Shown: one piece after another, positions 52,694 to 61,721 of the stretch | How the letters are laid out: every line of letters begins with the position of its first letter | Position numbering within the stretch: the first letter of the stretch is position 1 | From: Microcaldota archaeon | GTDB taxonomy: Archaea > Micrarchaeota > Micrarchaeia > Anstonellales > Bilamarchaeaceae | NCBI GenBank assembly: GCA_016212525.1 | Contig: JACRGD010000010.1 | Location: forward strand, 591,860 to 655,859 | Length of the DNA: 64,000 nt | Direction: 5' to 3' | Notes under the pieces: generated by a model | What the model saw: only the letters and a program-made list of their open reading frames with translations | Database searches by the model: none | What the model was told of the DNA's origin: nothing | Translations under genes and position numbers: made by a program

Positions 52694-54007
52694 TCAACTG
52701 CTTTTGCCTGAAAACATGGTTCTAAATACTAAAAAGCCTATCAAAATTAGTAGTATTCCTCCAATTACTATGTATAAAAGTGGTATTCCCTGTTCCTGAG
52801 GCTGTGTGCTAGGGGGGGTCGGTTGTGTATTTGTACTATTTTGATCGATTGCCGGTGTGGTTACATTTAGCTTTGGCGACGTAAATCTGCCTCCTAGTGT
52901 TGCGAGGTTCCCCTCTTTGTCTTTTACCTCTATCTTAAACTGTACTATCTTATTTGAAGGTAATTCTGGTATTTCTGCGCTCATCAATTCTCTGCTCGAG
53001 GTATAGACAAGCGCATTTTGCCATACGCTTGAGGGGTCTTCTGGTTCTACTCTGTATGATAATTTAAATGTTTTTGTGTCAACTCCGCTTGCCATGGTGC
53101 CCTGATCAGTTACCTGTATATTCAATCTGGTTATGTTCTCCCGTGTTTCTGTAGTTATTTCTCCAATTGCTGGTGCTTCTATATCAAAAACTATCTTTTC
53201 GTAATTAGATCTTTCGGGATATATTGTACCGTTTTTTGTTACTCCTCTGTAATTTGCCTGGTATTTTATTTCATCCCCGAACACTTTGTCTTTAGTAAGT
53301 ATTCCGTTTTGAACTATCTGCTCTTTTCCAAATATGGTTATGTTTGCATCAATTGGCTCGCCCTTTTGATTGTACAAATCGATCCGTATCGAACTGCCCC
53401 GCAGTGTTAGTGGAAATATTGTGTCATCTACTACGTTGATGGTGCCTGATTTTGCGCCCTCTAAGTAGTTTATTTCATATGGCTGATCCCCTACTCCTAT
53501 GTATGTGCGTACTTCTCCGTTGTTATCTGATCTAAATTGTTTTTTTGCTATCGTGATCGATGCGTTCTGAAGCGGGACTCCGAATTGGTCCTGAAGTGTA
53601 ACTACTATTGGGTATGCATTACTGACAACGACATCGACAATCGCCCCGTGTTCCGATCCTGTTACGACTGTAGTTCCGCGTCCGCCTCCAAGCACATATG
53701 CGTTGATGGTGATATCACAATCAAGCGTTCTTAGTGGTCCTGCCGCGCCGCTATTAGTAACGTACACAAATTTCTGTGCATTCTGATCCACGCTCATGTT
53801 TGCGGTTGTAAAATATGCTTTCCCATATGCTGCGGATCCGGTGTCATACTTCATTGTGAAAACTGCGTCTGGCAGTGGTCTGTATTTGGCATCAAGAATC
53901 CTTAGGGTAAATGAGTCATTGTACCCTCCCTGACAGCTTGCAAAAATGGTTGTACTGATGAACAAAAGCAAAATTATGGTCGATAAGAAAATCTGATGCA
54001 GTTTCAT
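52694..54007 (-). CDS. Membrane-anchored surface protein of Ig-like beta domains
   Basis: The 437-aa protein has a signal peptide (1-23), an extracellular part of several beta modules (for example L-Q-D-Q-F-G-V-P-L-Q-N-A-S-I and L-Y-N-Q-K-G-E-P-I-D-A-N-I-T-I, which look like the same Big/CarboxypepD_reg-like unit), a Pro/Thr/Gln stalk (about 385-405), a membrane helix (about 408-428) and a very short basic tail. N-glycan sequons are frequent. Its ligand is unknown. Confidence 0.72.
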   Translation of the reverse strand: MKLHQIFLSTIILLLFISTTIFASCQGGYNDSFTLRILDAKYRPLPDAVFTMKYDTGSAAYGKAYFTTANMSVDQNAQKFVYVTNSGAAGPLRTLDCDITINAYVLGGGRGTTVVTGSEHGAIVDVVVSNAYPIVVTLQDQFGVPLQNASITIAKKQFRSDNNGEVRTYIGVGDQPYEINYLEGAKSGTINVVDDTIFPLTLRGSSIRIDLYNQKGEPIDANITIFGKEQIVQNGILTKDKVFGDEIKYQANYRGVTKNGTIYPERSNYEKIVFDIEAPAIGEITTETRENITRLNIQVTDQGTMASGVDTKTFKLSYRVEPEDPSSVWQNALVYTSSRELMSAEIPELPSNKIVQFKIEVKDKEGNLATLGGRFTSPKLNVTTPAIDQNSTNTQPTPPSTQPQEQGIPLLYIVIGGILLILIGFLVFRTMFSGKSS

Positions 54008-54061
54008 ATTTCTAATTTAATTCGAGTATACTTAAAAGTCTTGGCGAATGCCCTGCAGTGA

Positions 54062-55015
54062 TCAATCTAATACGCGCGCCCGTTTGCCATCGAAAAATAT
54101 TGTCTGCTCAAATCGCATTCCGTACCTGCCCGGAATATAGAATGCCGGTTCTATTGCCATTATTGTCTGTGCTATTTTATCTTCTGACTTCAATCCGAGT
54201 CTTGGCCACTCATGGACTTCAAGTCCTACTCCATGGCCTATTGAATGTATTAGTTTTGGAAACCCTGCATTCATGAGTGCTTTTTCTGCTTCCTTCGCCA
54301 CATCTGCGCCTGTTTTGTGATGATTCATCTGATCTAGTATTCCATCACAAACATTCTGGAGCTTCTCGTACTCATCTTTGAGTTTTTTGTTATCGCCCAT
54401 TATGATGCATCTTGTGAGGTCTGAGCAATATCTCTCATATTTGACTCCAAAATCTATGAGTACAATGTCCTCGAGCTTTTTTTCGCCTGCGTGGTAATGT
54501 GGAAATGCAGTGTTCTTTCCACTTGCGACTATGGGTTCGAATGCTAATTCAAGTCCTCGTTCAATCGTTTCCTTCTTTAGTGTTTTTTCTACGTCTTTTT
54601 CTGTTTTGTGGTTTTTGAGATCGATGCCCTCTATTATTTCCCTGGCTTCTCTTGCTGCTCGTTTTGTTTTTGTTACTTCAGCTTCTGTTTTTTTCATTCT
54701 TTGCTCGAGCATCTTTTTCGATGTGTCTTTGAGTGTGCATTTTTCGCCTATCTTTTTGGCCAGATTCGCACTTAGGGCACCGAGGTCTGCCCCGACCGTT
54801 CGTTTTCCAAGTCTCCTCTTAAGTATGTCCCAAAGATCTGCTCCATAGGTCGATACTTTGCCGGAAAACTGGTTCTTTGCGATCTCATAATTCATTTTTG
54901 GCGTTAGCAGCTCTCTATTTTTTCCGTCTATAATTAGAAATGAGTGATCGATATCTACTTTTGAAAGATAATAGAAATTCGGATCGAACTGTTCTCCACG
55001 ATAATATATCTCCAT
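54062..55015 (-). CDS. M24 metallopeptidase (Xaa-Pro aminopeptidase/dipeptidase-like)
   Basis: The metal ligands of the pita-bread fold can be read in order: D-F-G (D), R-Y-C-S-D-L-T-R (D), H-S-I-G-H-G-V-G (H), A-I-E-P-A-F (E), F-E-Q-T (E). The first 130 residues form the creatinase-type N domain. At 317 aa it is typical of archaeal Pep Q. It cuts X-Pro bonds in small peptides in the cytosol. Confidence 0.92.
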   Translation of the reverse strand: MEIYYRGEQFDPNFYYLSKVDIDHSFLIIDGKNRELLTPKMNYEIAKNQFSGKVSTYGADLWDILKRRLGKRTVGADLGALSANLAKKIGEKCTLKDTSKKMLEQRMKKTEAEVTKTKRAAREAREIIEGIDLKNHKTEKDVEKTLKKETIERGLELAFEPIVASGKNTAFPHYHAGEKKLEDIVLIDFGVKYERYCSDLTRCIIMGDNKKLKDEYEKLQNVCDGILDQMNHHKTGADVAKEAEKALMNAGFPKLIHSIGHGVGLEVHEWPRLGLKSEDKIAQTIMAIEPAFYIPGRYGMRFEQTIFFDGKRARVLD

Positions 55016-55092
55016 GTTTTGTAGTAATCCTTTTGGTAATAAATGCCTTGCGTCTTGGGTAAATTAACTAAATAAAAAATAAAAAAAGAAAC

Positions 55093-55977
55093 TCATTTCT
55101 TCTTGCTTGCTGCTGGTGTTGCATCTGCAGTTACTTGAGATTTTTTCGAAAGTTTTTTCCAGATCCACCAGAGTACTCCGATTACTATCGAGAACGGGAT
55201 CAGGAATCCGATTATGAGTGAAAGTACGATTATTCCACCCGACATGGCACCGAAGAATGATTCTCCCAACGATTCAATCGAAAGCCCAAGGCTCGTTGTG
55301 GCTGGTTTCTCCTCATAGACTGCGATTTCTATACTCGAGCGGCTTATTCTAGATTCGAGATATTGTTTCTCTCCTTTTAGGAGATCTAATTCGGTTTCAA
55401 CTCGTGCGAGTTCCTGTTCTACTCCCAAAAGATCGCTTATATTGCCTGTAGTATTGTAGATCGATCGTAGGCGGTCTAGTTCGAGTTCTTTGTTTTGGAT
55501 GCGCGTGTTGAGATCTGTGTATTGTTTAGTTACATCCTCTATCGAAATTGAAAGGTCCTTTACATCTCCAATTGTTTTGAGCTCCGTTATGACCTGGTCA
55601 AAGCGCCCTGGCACGACCTTGGCGGTTATGAGGTACTGTTTGCGATTAGAATATTCATTATACTGGACATTACTGATCTGCCCTCCTTCTCTAGTTAGCA
55701 TGGCTCGAAGTTCGGTGTATTTAGTTTCAAGTGTTCCCTCTGGAACTTTTAGCGAGGCCGTACTCGATTTCGTGAGGATTTGATCTGTTGAGCTTGCAGA
55801 CCTATCTGTGGTAGGTTGAAATTCTGCGCTTCCTCCGGGAATTGTTTTTACGTATGGTGCTGGAGCAAAGTTGCCTGAGGTTGAAGCGTCAGTGTTTGTC
55901 CTCTCACCAAGGCAACCAAACGATAATAATCCTATTATTAAAAAAAGTGCGATAAATCCGTTCAAACGTTTATCCAT
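55093..55977 (-). CDS. DUF4349 lipoprotein
   Basis: The N-terminal hydrophobic stretch ends in L-S-F-G-C (C22), a lipobox. DUF4349 spans about 65-245: a beta part with I-S-N-V-Q-Y-N-E-Y, a long coiled coil (about 140-205, with R-I-Q-N-K-E-L-E-L-D-R-L), and S-I-E-I-A-V-Y-E-E-K-P; a membrane helix (about 240-265) and a basic tail end the chain. GGTGAT stands six bases before the ATG. It is head-to-head with a paralogue at 56051. Confidence 0.87.
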   Translation of the reverse strand: MDKRLNGFIALFLIIGLLSFGCLGERTNTDASTSGNFAPAPYVKTIPGGSAEFQPTTDRSASSTDQILTKSSTASLKVPEGTLETKYTELRAMLTREGGQISNVQYNEYSNRKQYLITAKVVPGRFDQVITELKTIGDVKDLSISIEDVTKQYTDLNTRIQNKELELDRLRSIYNTTGNISDLLGVEQELARVETELDLLKGEKQYLESRISRSSIEIAVYEEKPATTSLGLSIESLGESFFGAMSGGIIVLSLIIGFLIPFSIVIGVLWWIWKKLSKKSQVTADATPAASKKK

Positions 55978-56050
55978 GAGTATATCACCTGCTAAGACTC
56001 AAGAGGTAAGATTAATATAGCTTGTAGGGTTTTGTACGTCTGGTGATTTT

Positions 56051-56893
56051 CTGGAAAATCGGTCGGTATTTGCGTTTCTTTCTGTTTTTGTTCTTATTGT
56101 TCTTTTGTTTGGCTGTGTTTCTAATCAGAGCTCTGGCATGATGCGTACGCCAACGTATAAATATACTGACGAATTCCAGTCTCCTCCTTCTGCTTCAGAA
56201 AGCACGCTCTCAATTAACGTTCCCTCTGGCATGTTAGCCTCTAAATACGATTATCTTTCTACCAATCTTCCAGAATCGGGCGCAAAGATAACCAATGTCT
56301 ATTACTCCGAACTTTCCGATCGCAATGCTTATGATCTTGTTATTCGAACTCCTCCATCGAATCTCAAAAACACTGTGGATTTGGTAAAGTCCATCGGGAC
56401 TGTTAAATCCATCTCGATTAATTCTGAGGATGTTTCGGCTCAGAACTCTGCCCTTGACATCCAGATCCAAAACCGTGAGCTTTCACTAAGTCGCCTCCGG
56501 ACTCTCTATAATACTACTGAGAATGTAAGTAATCTACTAGAGATCGAGCGCGAAATGAGTGCTGTAGAATCAGATCTTTCTCTTCTTAAAGATCAGAAGA
56601 AAAATCTTATCTCGCGTGTCGATCTGGCAACTCTTTCTGTAAATCTCTATGAAGAGCGACCTGCCCTAAGTCGTCTTGGCCTTTCTGCAGACGGGTTGCC
56701 ATCCACTTTCCTTTGGGCTGTTTCTGCATCGATTGGCTTTGTCGTCTTTGTACTTGGCTTTATTTTCCCGGTTGCCCTTGTGGGCGGCATTCTTTATTGG
56801 CTTTACCGGTTTGTCAGTTCGCGCAATGGATCAGGGCGCTCCGGGCCTGCTGGTAGAAAACCCCAACACGACCGGATTCCAGAATTAGACTAA
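56051..56893 (+). CDS. DUF4349 lipoprotein paralogue with probable CTG start
   Basis: The domain (V-Y-Y-S-E-L-S-D-R-N, I-Q-N-R-E-L-S-L-S-R-L, V-N-L-Y-E-E-R-P) parallels its neighbour over the whole length, and the final helix pair is similar. The only standard start is TTG at 56105, which would cut off most of the signal peptide. The open frame upstream encodes a full lipoprotein signal (F-L-S-V-F-V-L-I-V-L-L-F-G-C), whose only sensible start is CTG at 56051, three bases after GGTGAT, the spacing used by the gene at 52582. A CTG start or a mutated ATG is inferred. Confidence 0.75.
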   Translation: MENRSVFAFLSVFVLIVLLFGCVSNQSSGMMRTPTYKYTDEFQSPPSASESTLSINVPSGMLASKYDYLSTNLPESGAKITNVYYSELSDRNAYDLVIRTPPSNLKNTVDLVKSIGTVKSISINSEDVSAQNSALDIQIQNRELSLSRLRTLYNTTENVSNLLEIEREMSAVESDLSLLKDQKKNLISRVDLATLSVNLYEERPALSRLGLSADGLPSTFLWAVSASIGFVVFVLGFIFPVALVGGILYWLYRFVSSRNGSGRSGPAGRKPQHDRIPELD

Positions 56894-56949
56894 TTTTTCT
56901 TCTTTTATTTTTCCTCATCTTTTATCCTTTCTTTGCGTTCCCTCTTGTT

Positions 56950-57336
56950 CTATATTGTCCCAAGTCTCGTCTTTCCTTTTAGTGAGATGATTTTTTGTCC
57001 CTTTAATCTTCTTCGGAGCTGTGCATCATTTGTGCACACGACTGCGTGCATTTTCTCTGCGTTTTCATAAATCCAATCATCGACTTCCTGGGTGCTCTGA
57101 ATTATTTCGATGTTCTTCTTGTTCGCTTCGATTGTTTTGAGCGCCAGCGTTGCCGCACGTCCGTCTTTGTTCCTTGTTTTTGAGATATGTTCGAGTTCCG
57201 CGACTGTTCTTGATGAGATGACGAAATAATGGGCCCGCTCGAGCAATCGTTCTATCTCGACCACTATATTTATCTTGAATTGATAGGGTATAAGTAGAAA
57301 ATTCGTATCTAGTATGACTGGCCTTCCTCTTTCCAT
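56950..57336 (-). CDS. PIN-domain protein (Fcf1/UTP24-like)
   Basis: This 128-aa PIN nuclease-fold protein has the acid residues in I-L-D-T-N-F-L-L (D10), T-V-A-E-L-E-H, and C-T-N-D-A-Q-L-R-R. Archaeal relatives are linked with rRNA processing (Fcf1-like). No antitoxin is adjacent, which argues against a VapBC pair. It lies between the DUF4349 paralogue and the ACT gene. Confidence 0.87.
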   Translation of the reverse strand: MERGRPVILDTNFLLIPYQFKINIVVEIERLLERAHYFVISSRTVAELEHISKTRNKDGRAATLALKTIEANKKNIEIIQSTQEVDDWIYENAEKMHAVVCTNDAQLRRRLKGQKIISLKGKTRLGTI

Positions 57337-57391
57337 GTCTAATTAATGGGCTGCAGATTTTATATTTTAGCGGTTTGCCATATTTCCTAGA

Positions 57392-57787
57392 TCAGTCTCT
57401 TATGCCGAGCGCTTCTTTGGCCTTTAAGAGATCGCTTTCGAGGGGTTTAACTGCTACTTCTGTGTAGTCTGGCCGTCTACTTACGATGTAAACCGTTTCG
57501 AGATTTATTCCTTTATCTGCGATTTTGCGACTGAGCTTACCCAGTTCGCCCGCGCGGTTTGGTAGTTTGACTATTAGTATTTCACCCTCACGTATTTGCG
57601 ATTCTGGTATTTTCGAGAGTGCTCGGACAGTGCTTGCACTATCGGCCGTAAGTATTCTTGTTACTGCCTTTGTTTCGGTTCCATATGCCGAGATCGCATC
57701 GATATTGACTCCCAAGTCCCCAAGCATTTCCGCAATTTTTGCGACCGTTCCTACTTCATTTTTGGTTACGACGACGACTTCTCGCAT
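57392..57787 (-). CDS. ACT-domain protein with two ACT units
   Basis: Two ACT domains are present at about 1-65 and 70-131 (K-N-E-V-G-T-V-A-K-I-A and P-N-R-A-G-E-L-G-K-L-S-R-K-I). Such small stand-alone proteins bind an amino acid and regulate enzymes, but the ligand is unknown. GAGGTGGAAAT precedes the ATG. Confidence 0.86.
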   Translation of the reverse strand: MREVVVVTKNEVGTVAKIAEMLGDLGVNIDAISAYGTETKAVTRILTADSASTVRALSKIPESQIREGEILIVKLPNRAGELGKLSRKIADKGINLETVYIVSRRPDYTEVAVKPLESDLLKAKEALGIRD

Positions 57788-57913
57788 ATTTCCACCTCAT
57801 TTTTCCTTGGACTTAATGTTTATTATATCTGCCTAACAAATAATTTCACTATATGACAATAGACGAACTTTTCCGCTTAATCGCGGGTCTTATGTCTATT
57901 TCGAGGCGGTGCA

Positions 57914-58228
57914 ATGGTTACTAAGGATGAGATATTATCAAAACTCCGCGAAGTCGAAGATCCCGAGTTGGGTATGAACATTGTCGATCTGGGTCTAATC
58001 TACGAGGTAGATATCAAAGATAAGGTTGAATCAAATCCACAAAAGGTCTTTATCCGAATGACTTTTACCACCCCTGCATGTCCCATGATTAACGAGATGT
58101 TACATGAAATCCAGTCCCGTCTGGATGAACTACCTGAATTGGATATAGAAGTGAGCGTCGTCTTTGATCCTCTTTGGAACCCTGATATGATGACTGACCG
58201 GGCAAAGATCAGGTTAGGTTTAATCTGA
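57914..58228 (+). CDS. DUF59/MIP18-like iron-sulfur cluster assembly factor
   Basis: The 104-aa protein is the DUF59 fold (E-V-E-D-P-E-L-G-M-N-I-V-D-L-G-L-I-Y) with the conserved Cys in T-P-A-C-P-M. Relatives (SufT, MIP18, PaaD) help place Fe-S clusters into apo-proteins; PurF in this window carries one. GGCGGTG lies just before the ATG. The arrestin-like pair follows in the same direction (5 bases), so an operon is likely. Confidence 0.9.
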   Translation: MVTKDEILSKLREVEDPELGMNIVDLGLIYEVDIKDKVESNPQKVFIRMTFTTPACPMINEMLHEIQSRLDELPELDIEVSVVFDPLWNPDMMTDRAKIRLGLI

Positions 58229-58233
58229 TCTCT

Positions 58234-58647
58234 ATGCTTGGATCTTCAGGAATTCGAATAGATTTGCCAAAAGACCAATTCTACCTGGGCGATCTGATCT
58301 CCGGAACTATATTCTTGGAACTTGATCGTTCTATTGGCGCTCGGAATCTAAGGATTGCTCTCAACTGCACTCTGCGTTCTCTAAAGCGTGAAACTCTTCT
58401 CTTTCAAGAGGTCAAAATTCTTGATGATTCAAAACAATTCGAAGGCGGCATCCGAATCTATCCATTCACAATTTCTATTCCTGATTTACGAAAAGTCGAC
58501 AAACTCGAGCAAGGATTTGCGCTTTTGAAATTGTCAGATGATGAAATTTACGATCTGGTCAATTGGACGCTCATTGCGTCGCTCGATATTCCCAATTCTC
58601 CAGATCTGACAGTAGTGAAATCGATTTCTATCCGAGCATCGGCGTAG
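58234..58647 (+). CDS. Arrestin/SpoOM-like protein, first copy
   Basis: The protein is 137 aa. Repeated beta strands with L-G-D-L-I-S-G-T-I-F-L-E-L, L-R-I-A-L-N-C, and S-L-D-I-P fit an N-terminal arrestin-like sandwich (SpoOM family). It is followed by a similar but longer gene. Function in archaea is unknown. ATG at 58234 lies five bases after the DUF59 stop. Confidence 0.72.
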   Translation: MLGSSGIRIDLPKDQFYLGDLISGTIFLELDRSIGARNLRIALNCTLRSLKRETLLFQEVKILDDSKQFEGGIRIYPFTISIPDLRKVDKLEQGFALLKLSDDEIYDLVNWTLIASLDIPNSPDLTVVKSISIRASA

Positions 58648-58699
58648 TAATCCTTGCGTGTCTATTGATTTATATTTTCTACTTTCCAACTTCTCCTTT

Positions 58700-59182
58700 A
58701 TGTTCTGGCCTGGAAAAATGCGGATCGATATTCCAAAGGATAACTTTCTCTCTAATGAGCAAATCATCGGGACTGTTTTTTTGGAATTGGATAAGCCCAT
58801 ATCTGCACGTGGAGTTCGTATAGCATTTATCGGTGAGCGGGGTAGTGGAAAGCACCGCCGCCGGGTTCATGAAGATACCCTCACACTTGATCAATCTACT
58901 GAATATCAGGCGGGAACAAAAACCTACTCGTTCTCATTTAATTTCCCCATATATCAAAAATTCGATACTTCTGGTTTTGGCTTTCTAAAAGGCCTTGCGG
59001 ATCTGTTTGTTACGCAGGATCTCTATCGTTATACTGACTGGTGGCTGGATGCTTCATTGGACATTCCAAATGCGTTAGATGTCAATACGACAAAAAGAAT
59101 CTACGCCAAAGCGGCTCCAACAATTGAGTTCAGTGCTCCTCTAACCCGGCAAGATTTCCAGACTCCCCGTTCCGGGTTCTGA
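58700..59182 (+). CDS. Arrestin/SpoOM-like protein, second copy
   Basis: This is a paralogue of the gene before it, sharing I-R-I-D-[IL]-P-K-D-x-[FN], G-T-[IV]-F-L-E-L-D, and A-S-L-D-I-P-N, with an inserted loop (R-G-S-G-K-H-R-R-R) and a longer C-terminus. I took ATG at 58700 (MFWPGKMRIDIP); a GTG at 58658 is also open but adds a hydrophobic stretch the sister lacks. The two probably form a hetero-oligomer. Confidence 0.7.
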   Translation: MFWPGKMRIDIPKDNFLSNEQIIGTVFLELDKPISARGVRIAFIGERGSGKHRRRVHEDTLTLDQSTEYQAGTKTYSFSFNFPIYQKFDTSGFGFLKGLADLFVTQDLYRYTDWWLDASLDIPNALDVNTTKRIYAKAAPTIEFSAPLTRQDFQTPRSGF

Positions 59183-59255
59183 ACTATCTTTTGATTCTTC
59201 ATTTGTGTGGGATCTTTCCAATCGCTGACTTTTTAATCCTCATCTTTCTAGTGCT

Positions 59256-60569
59256 ATGAGTGCAAGCATCATGAAACTTACTTTTTACGGCGGAGCAAAC
59301 GAAGTTGGACGACTCTGTCTGCTCCTTGAAGAAAATGAGAAAAATCTCATGTTAGACTGCGGTATAAAACTTGGTCAAAAGACCGAGCTACCTCTAATTC
59401 ACGATGATGATCTAAGAAACGTCCGTAATGTTACTGTTTCGCATGCCCACTTAGACCATAGTGGTTATCTTCCCCATCTCTATGCCAAAAATGCAAAACC
59501 AAATATTTTTATGACAAAACCAACTCGGGATCTGGTTGCGGTTCTGCTTGCAGATTATCAAAGACTCCAGGCCACAAAAGAAGACCGCAAACTATTCTCA
59601 TCCAAAGACGTCGATGGCATTGTTCGGGATACAAAAATGATGGAATACGCAGAACCATTCGATGCTGATTTCAAACTTACTTATTTCCCGGCAGGCCATG
59701 TTTTGGGAAGTGCCATTACGACTATTGGTGAGGGCGATGACCGGATTCTCTTTTCCGGAGACATCTGCATGCGCAAAACCCGGGTGCTCGATCCCTGCTA
59801 TCGGAATATCACTGCAAAAACCCTGATTGTCGAGAGTACCTATGGCGGAAAGACTGATGTAATTCCCAGCTACAAAGAAAGCTACCAAAAAATGATTTCA
59901 CTAATCAATCAGACTCTCGATCAAGGTGGGCATGTCGTAATTCCCTGCTTTGCAGTTGGCCGCGCCCAGGAAATCCTGCTTGCACTTGATGATTATATGC
60001 GCTCTGGTGCACTAAAGCCGACTAAGATTTTCATCGAAGGCATGATCACAAAAGCCATGAAGATTTATCGGCACAATGCCATCTATGCTAATGACGATAT
60101 CAAAAAACGCATACTCATGAGCGAGGACGATCCGTTTAACAGTCCCAATTTCCATCATTCACGATCCAAGACTCGCAAAGATGTTCTCTCAGAGCCTTGT
60201 ATCATAGTCACTACTTCAGGTATGCTCACCGGCGGGCCTGTTCTATTCTATCTCGAAGCGCTTGGCAGAAATCCCAAGAACACTCTGATCTTTGTTGGCT
60301 ATCAAGCCGAGGGAACACTGGGAAACAAAATCTGCGCGGGTGAGCGCCGGGTTTTAGTCGGAGAGCGGGAAATGGAAATCTCGATGCGAGTGGAACAGGT
60401 TAGGCTCTCGGGTCATGCTGACTTTAATGAACTTGTCCAGTTCGTCCGATCTATCAAGGGTTTAGAGCGCATCTTCCTCATGCACGGCGAAAAAGGCGAT
60501 CTATCTGATGCTCTCTCAAAAGATTATCAGGTTATTTCTCCCAAGCTTCTTGAAGTCTATGATATTTGA
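59256..60569 (+). CDS. Beta-CASP metallo-beta-lactamase RNase (aCPSF2-like)
   Basis: The MBL motifs are complete: H63-A-H-L-D-H (motif 2), A-G-H-V-L-G-S (3), F-S-G-D (4) and the beta-CASP parts V-E-S-T-Y-G, C-F-A-V-G-R-A-Q-E, and L-S-G-H-A-D (C-terminal His). No KH domains precede it, unlike aCPSF1, the archaeal termination RNase; aCPSF2 is the closer match. It is likely an RNA 5'-exo/endonuclease of mRNA decay or processing. TATA-like TTTTTAATCC lies about 26 bases before the ATG; a second ATG at 59271 is possible. Confidence 0.92.
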   Translation: MSASIMKLTFYGGANEVGRLCLLLEENEKNLMLDCGIKLGQKTELPLIHDDDLRNVRNVTVSHAHLDHSGYLPHLYAKNAKPNIFMTKPTRDLVAVLLADYQRLQATKEDRKLFSSKDVDGIVRDTKMMEYAEPFDADFKLTYFPAGHVLGSAITTIGEGDDRILFSGDICMRKTRVLDPCYRNITAKTLIVESTYGGKTDVIPSYKESYQKMISLINQTLDQGGHVVIPCFAVGRAQEILLALDDYMRSGALKPTKIFIEGMITKAMKIYRHNAIYANDDIKKRILMSEDDPFNSPNFHHSRSKTRKDVLSEPCIIVTTSGMLTGGPVLFYLEALGRNPKNTLIFVGYQAEGTLGNKICAGERRVLVGEREMEISMRVEQVRLSGHADFNELVQFVRSIKGLERIFLMHGEKGDLSDALSKDYQVISPKLLEVYDI

Positions 60570-60695
60570 TTAAGATGTCTTGCGGTAACAATGGTCACTA
60601 ATCTTTGTCTTGACGAATCTGACTTTTTTCGATTTTGTTCTTAATTTTAAAAAGAAAAACTGGAAAAAAGAAAAATTATTACTCATTCTCTGCTG

Positions 60696-61526
60696 TCAGT
60701 CAAGAGTCAAATTAAACATCCTATAGTCCCCGCATGTTTGGTTTGGGAAAGGTTGTATGCTTGTTCCACACTCATATCCGTATGCTTGAACTGACGCTAC
60801 CCCATAATAGAATCCTGGTGTAAAGTCAGTAAATAATACGTTGCTACAGTTTCGTGTTTGTAGTCCCGTTGAGTAGTAGTATTGTCCACACTCTGGAAGT
60901 TGTGTCCAAACACCATCTTTCTTGAGATAAACGCTCATTAGTTCACCAAATGAATATGGCGATGGGACATTAGTGTTCCAACTGATATTGTTTGTGACAT
61001 TGGTGCTATTTGTTGCGTTTGCTATGAAATTGCCTGTGAAATCTATGTAGTTTCCTGTGGCATTAGATGCAGTTAATGATTCGTAATCCAGACCCTCACG
61101 TATTGTGATTTCATAATCATAATAATCTCCGCAATATGGTCCTGGGTTTGGATCAAATCCCATGCACCCTTCCCAATTTATCGAAACACGTATGTTGTAT
61201 GTCCCTGCAGGTTTATTCCATGTCACATTTCTGCATATGTCTGTTGCATTTCCGCTTATGTTTCCTATGAAACTACACTGAGTTATTCGTTCCCAAGTTC
61301 CTGAATTGTTAATCCACAATGCTCTGTATTCTGAAAAATTACTTGATGTGGTAGGATACCATTCAATGAAGTTTTCGGGTACGTTGTATTCTCGGGTATA
61401 TTCGTAGTGTAAGCCCGCTATTGATATCTTGGCTCCTCCCTCACTCAAATTCCTTAACCATTCATAAGGCGATGCAAAAGATGCGGCTGTAAGTGCTATC
61501 ATTATTACCAGTATTATTTTTTTCAT
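60696..61526 (-). CDS. Secreted protein of two similar Asn-rich beta units
   Basis: The 276-aa protein has a signal peptide (1-18) and two parallel halves (about 20-145 and 150-276): each has an N/W-rich beta stretch, a C-x-N-V segment (C-R-N-V, C-S-N-V), G-x-Y-x-x-x-V/x-S and ends C-G-D-Y-[YR] with a strand (Y-E-I-T-I; F-N-L-T-L). There are many N-x-S/T sequons. No membrane anchor is visible, so it may bind another surface molecule. Confidence 0.7.
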   Translation of the reverse strand: MKKIILVIMIALTAASFASPYEWLRNLSEGGAKISIAGLHYEYTREYNVPENFIEWYPTTSSNFSEYRALWINNSGTWERITQCSFIGNISGNATDICRNVTWNKPAGTYNIRVSINWEGCMGFDPNPGPYCGDYYDYEITIREGLDYESLTASNATGNYIDFTGNFIANATNSTNVTNNISWNTNVPSPYSFGELMSVYLKKDGVWTQLPECGQYYYSTGLQTRNCSNVLFTDFTPGFYYGVASVQAYGYECGTSIQPFPNQTCGDYRMFNLTLD

Positions 61527-61635
61527 ATTATCAACCTCATTTTTTCTATTTCTGTATTTGGGTCTTGCCTGCTGACCTTTTAAAAGAATTCGATTTTGGA
61601 TTAGTTTATGTGGCGAGTTGTATATGCACTGCGAT

Positions 61636-61672
61636 GTAGCGAACCTTATGAATCAAACAAGGTTCATGCTAC
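61636..61672 (-). terminator. Strong inverted repeat downstream of the 754-aa surface gene
   Basis: GTAGC-GAACCTT (61636-61647) pairs with AAGGTTC-AT-GCTAC (61659-61672): 12 pairs, one two-base bulge, 11-base loop. It is 50 bases after the stop of the gene at 61722 and about 110 bases before the ATG of the next. It may be an RNA-stabilising 3' hairpin, terminator or binding site. Confidence 0.5.
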
Positions 61673-61721
61673 TCCTGTTGGTTTTTCCGTGGGTTGCTAT
61701 CTGAAAAAGATAAAAAAGAAT

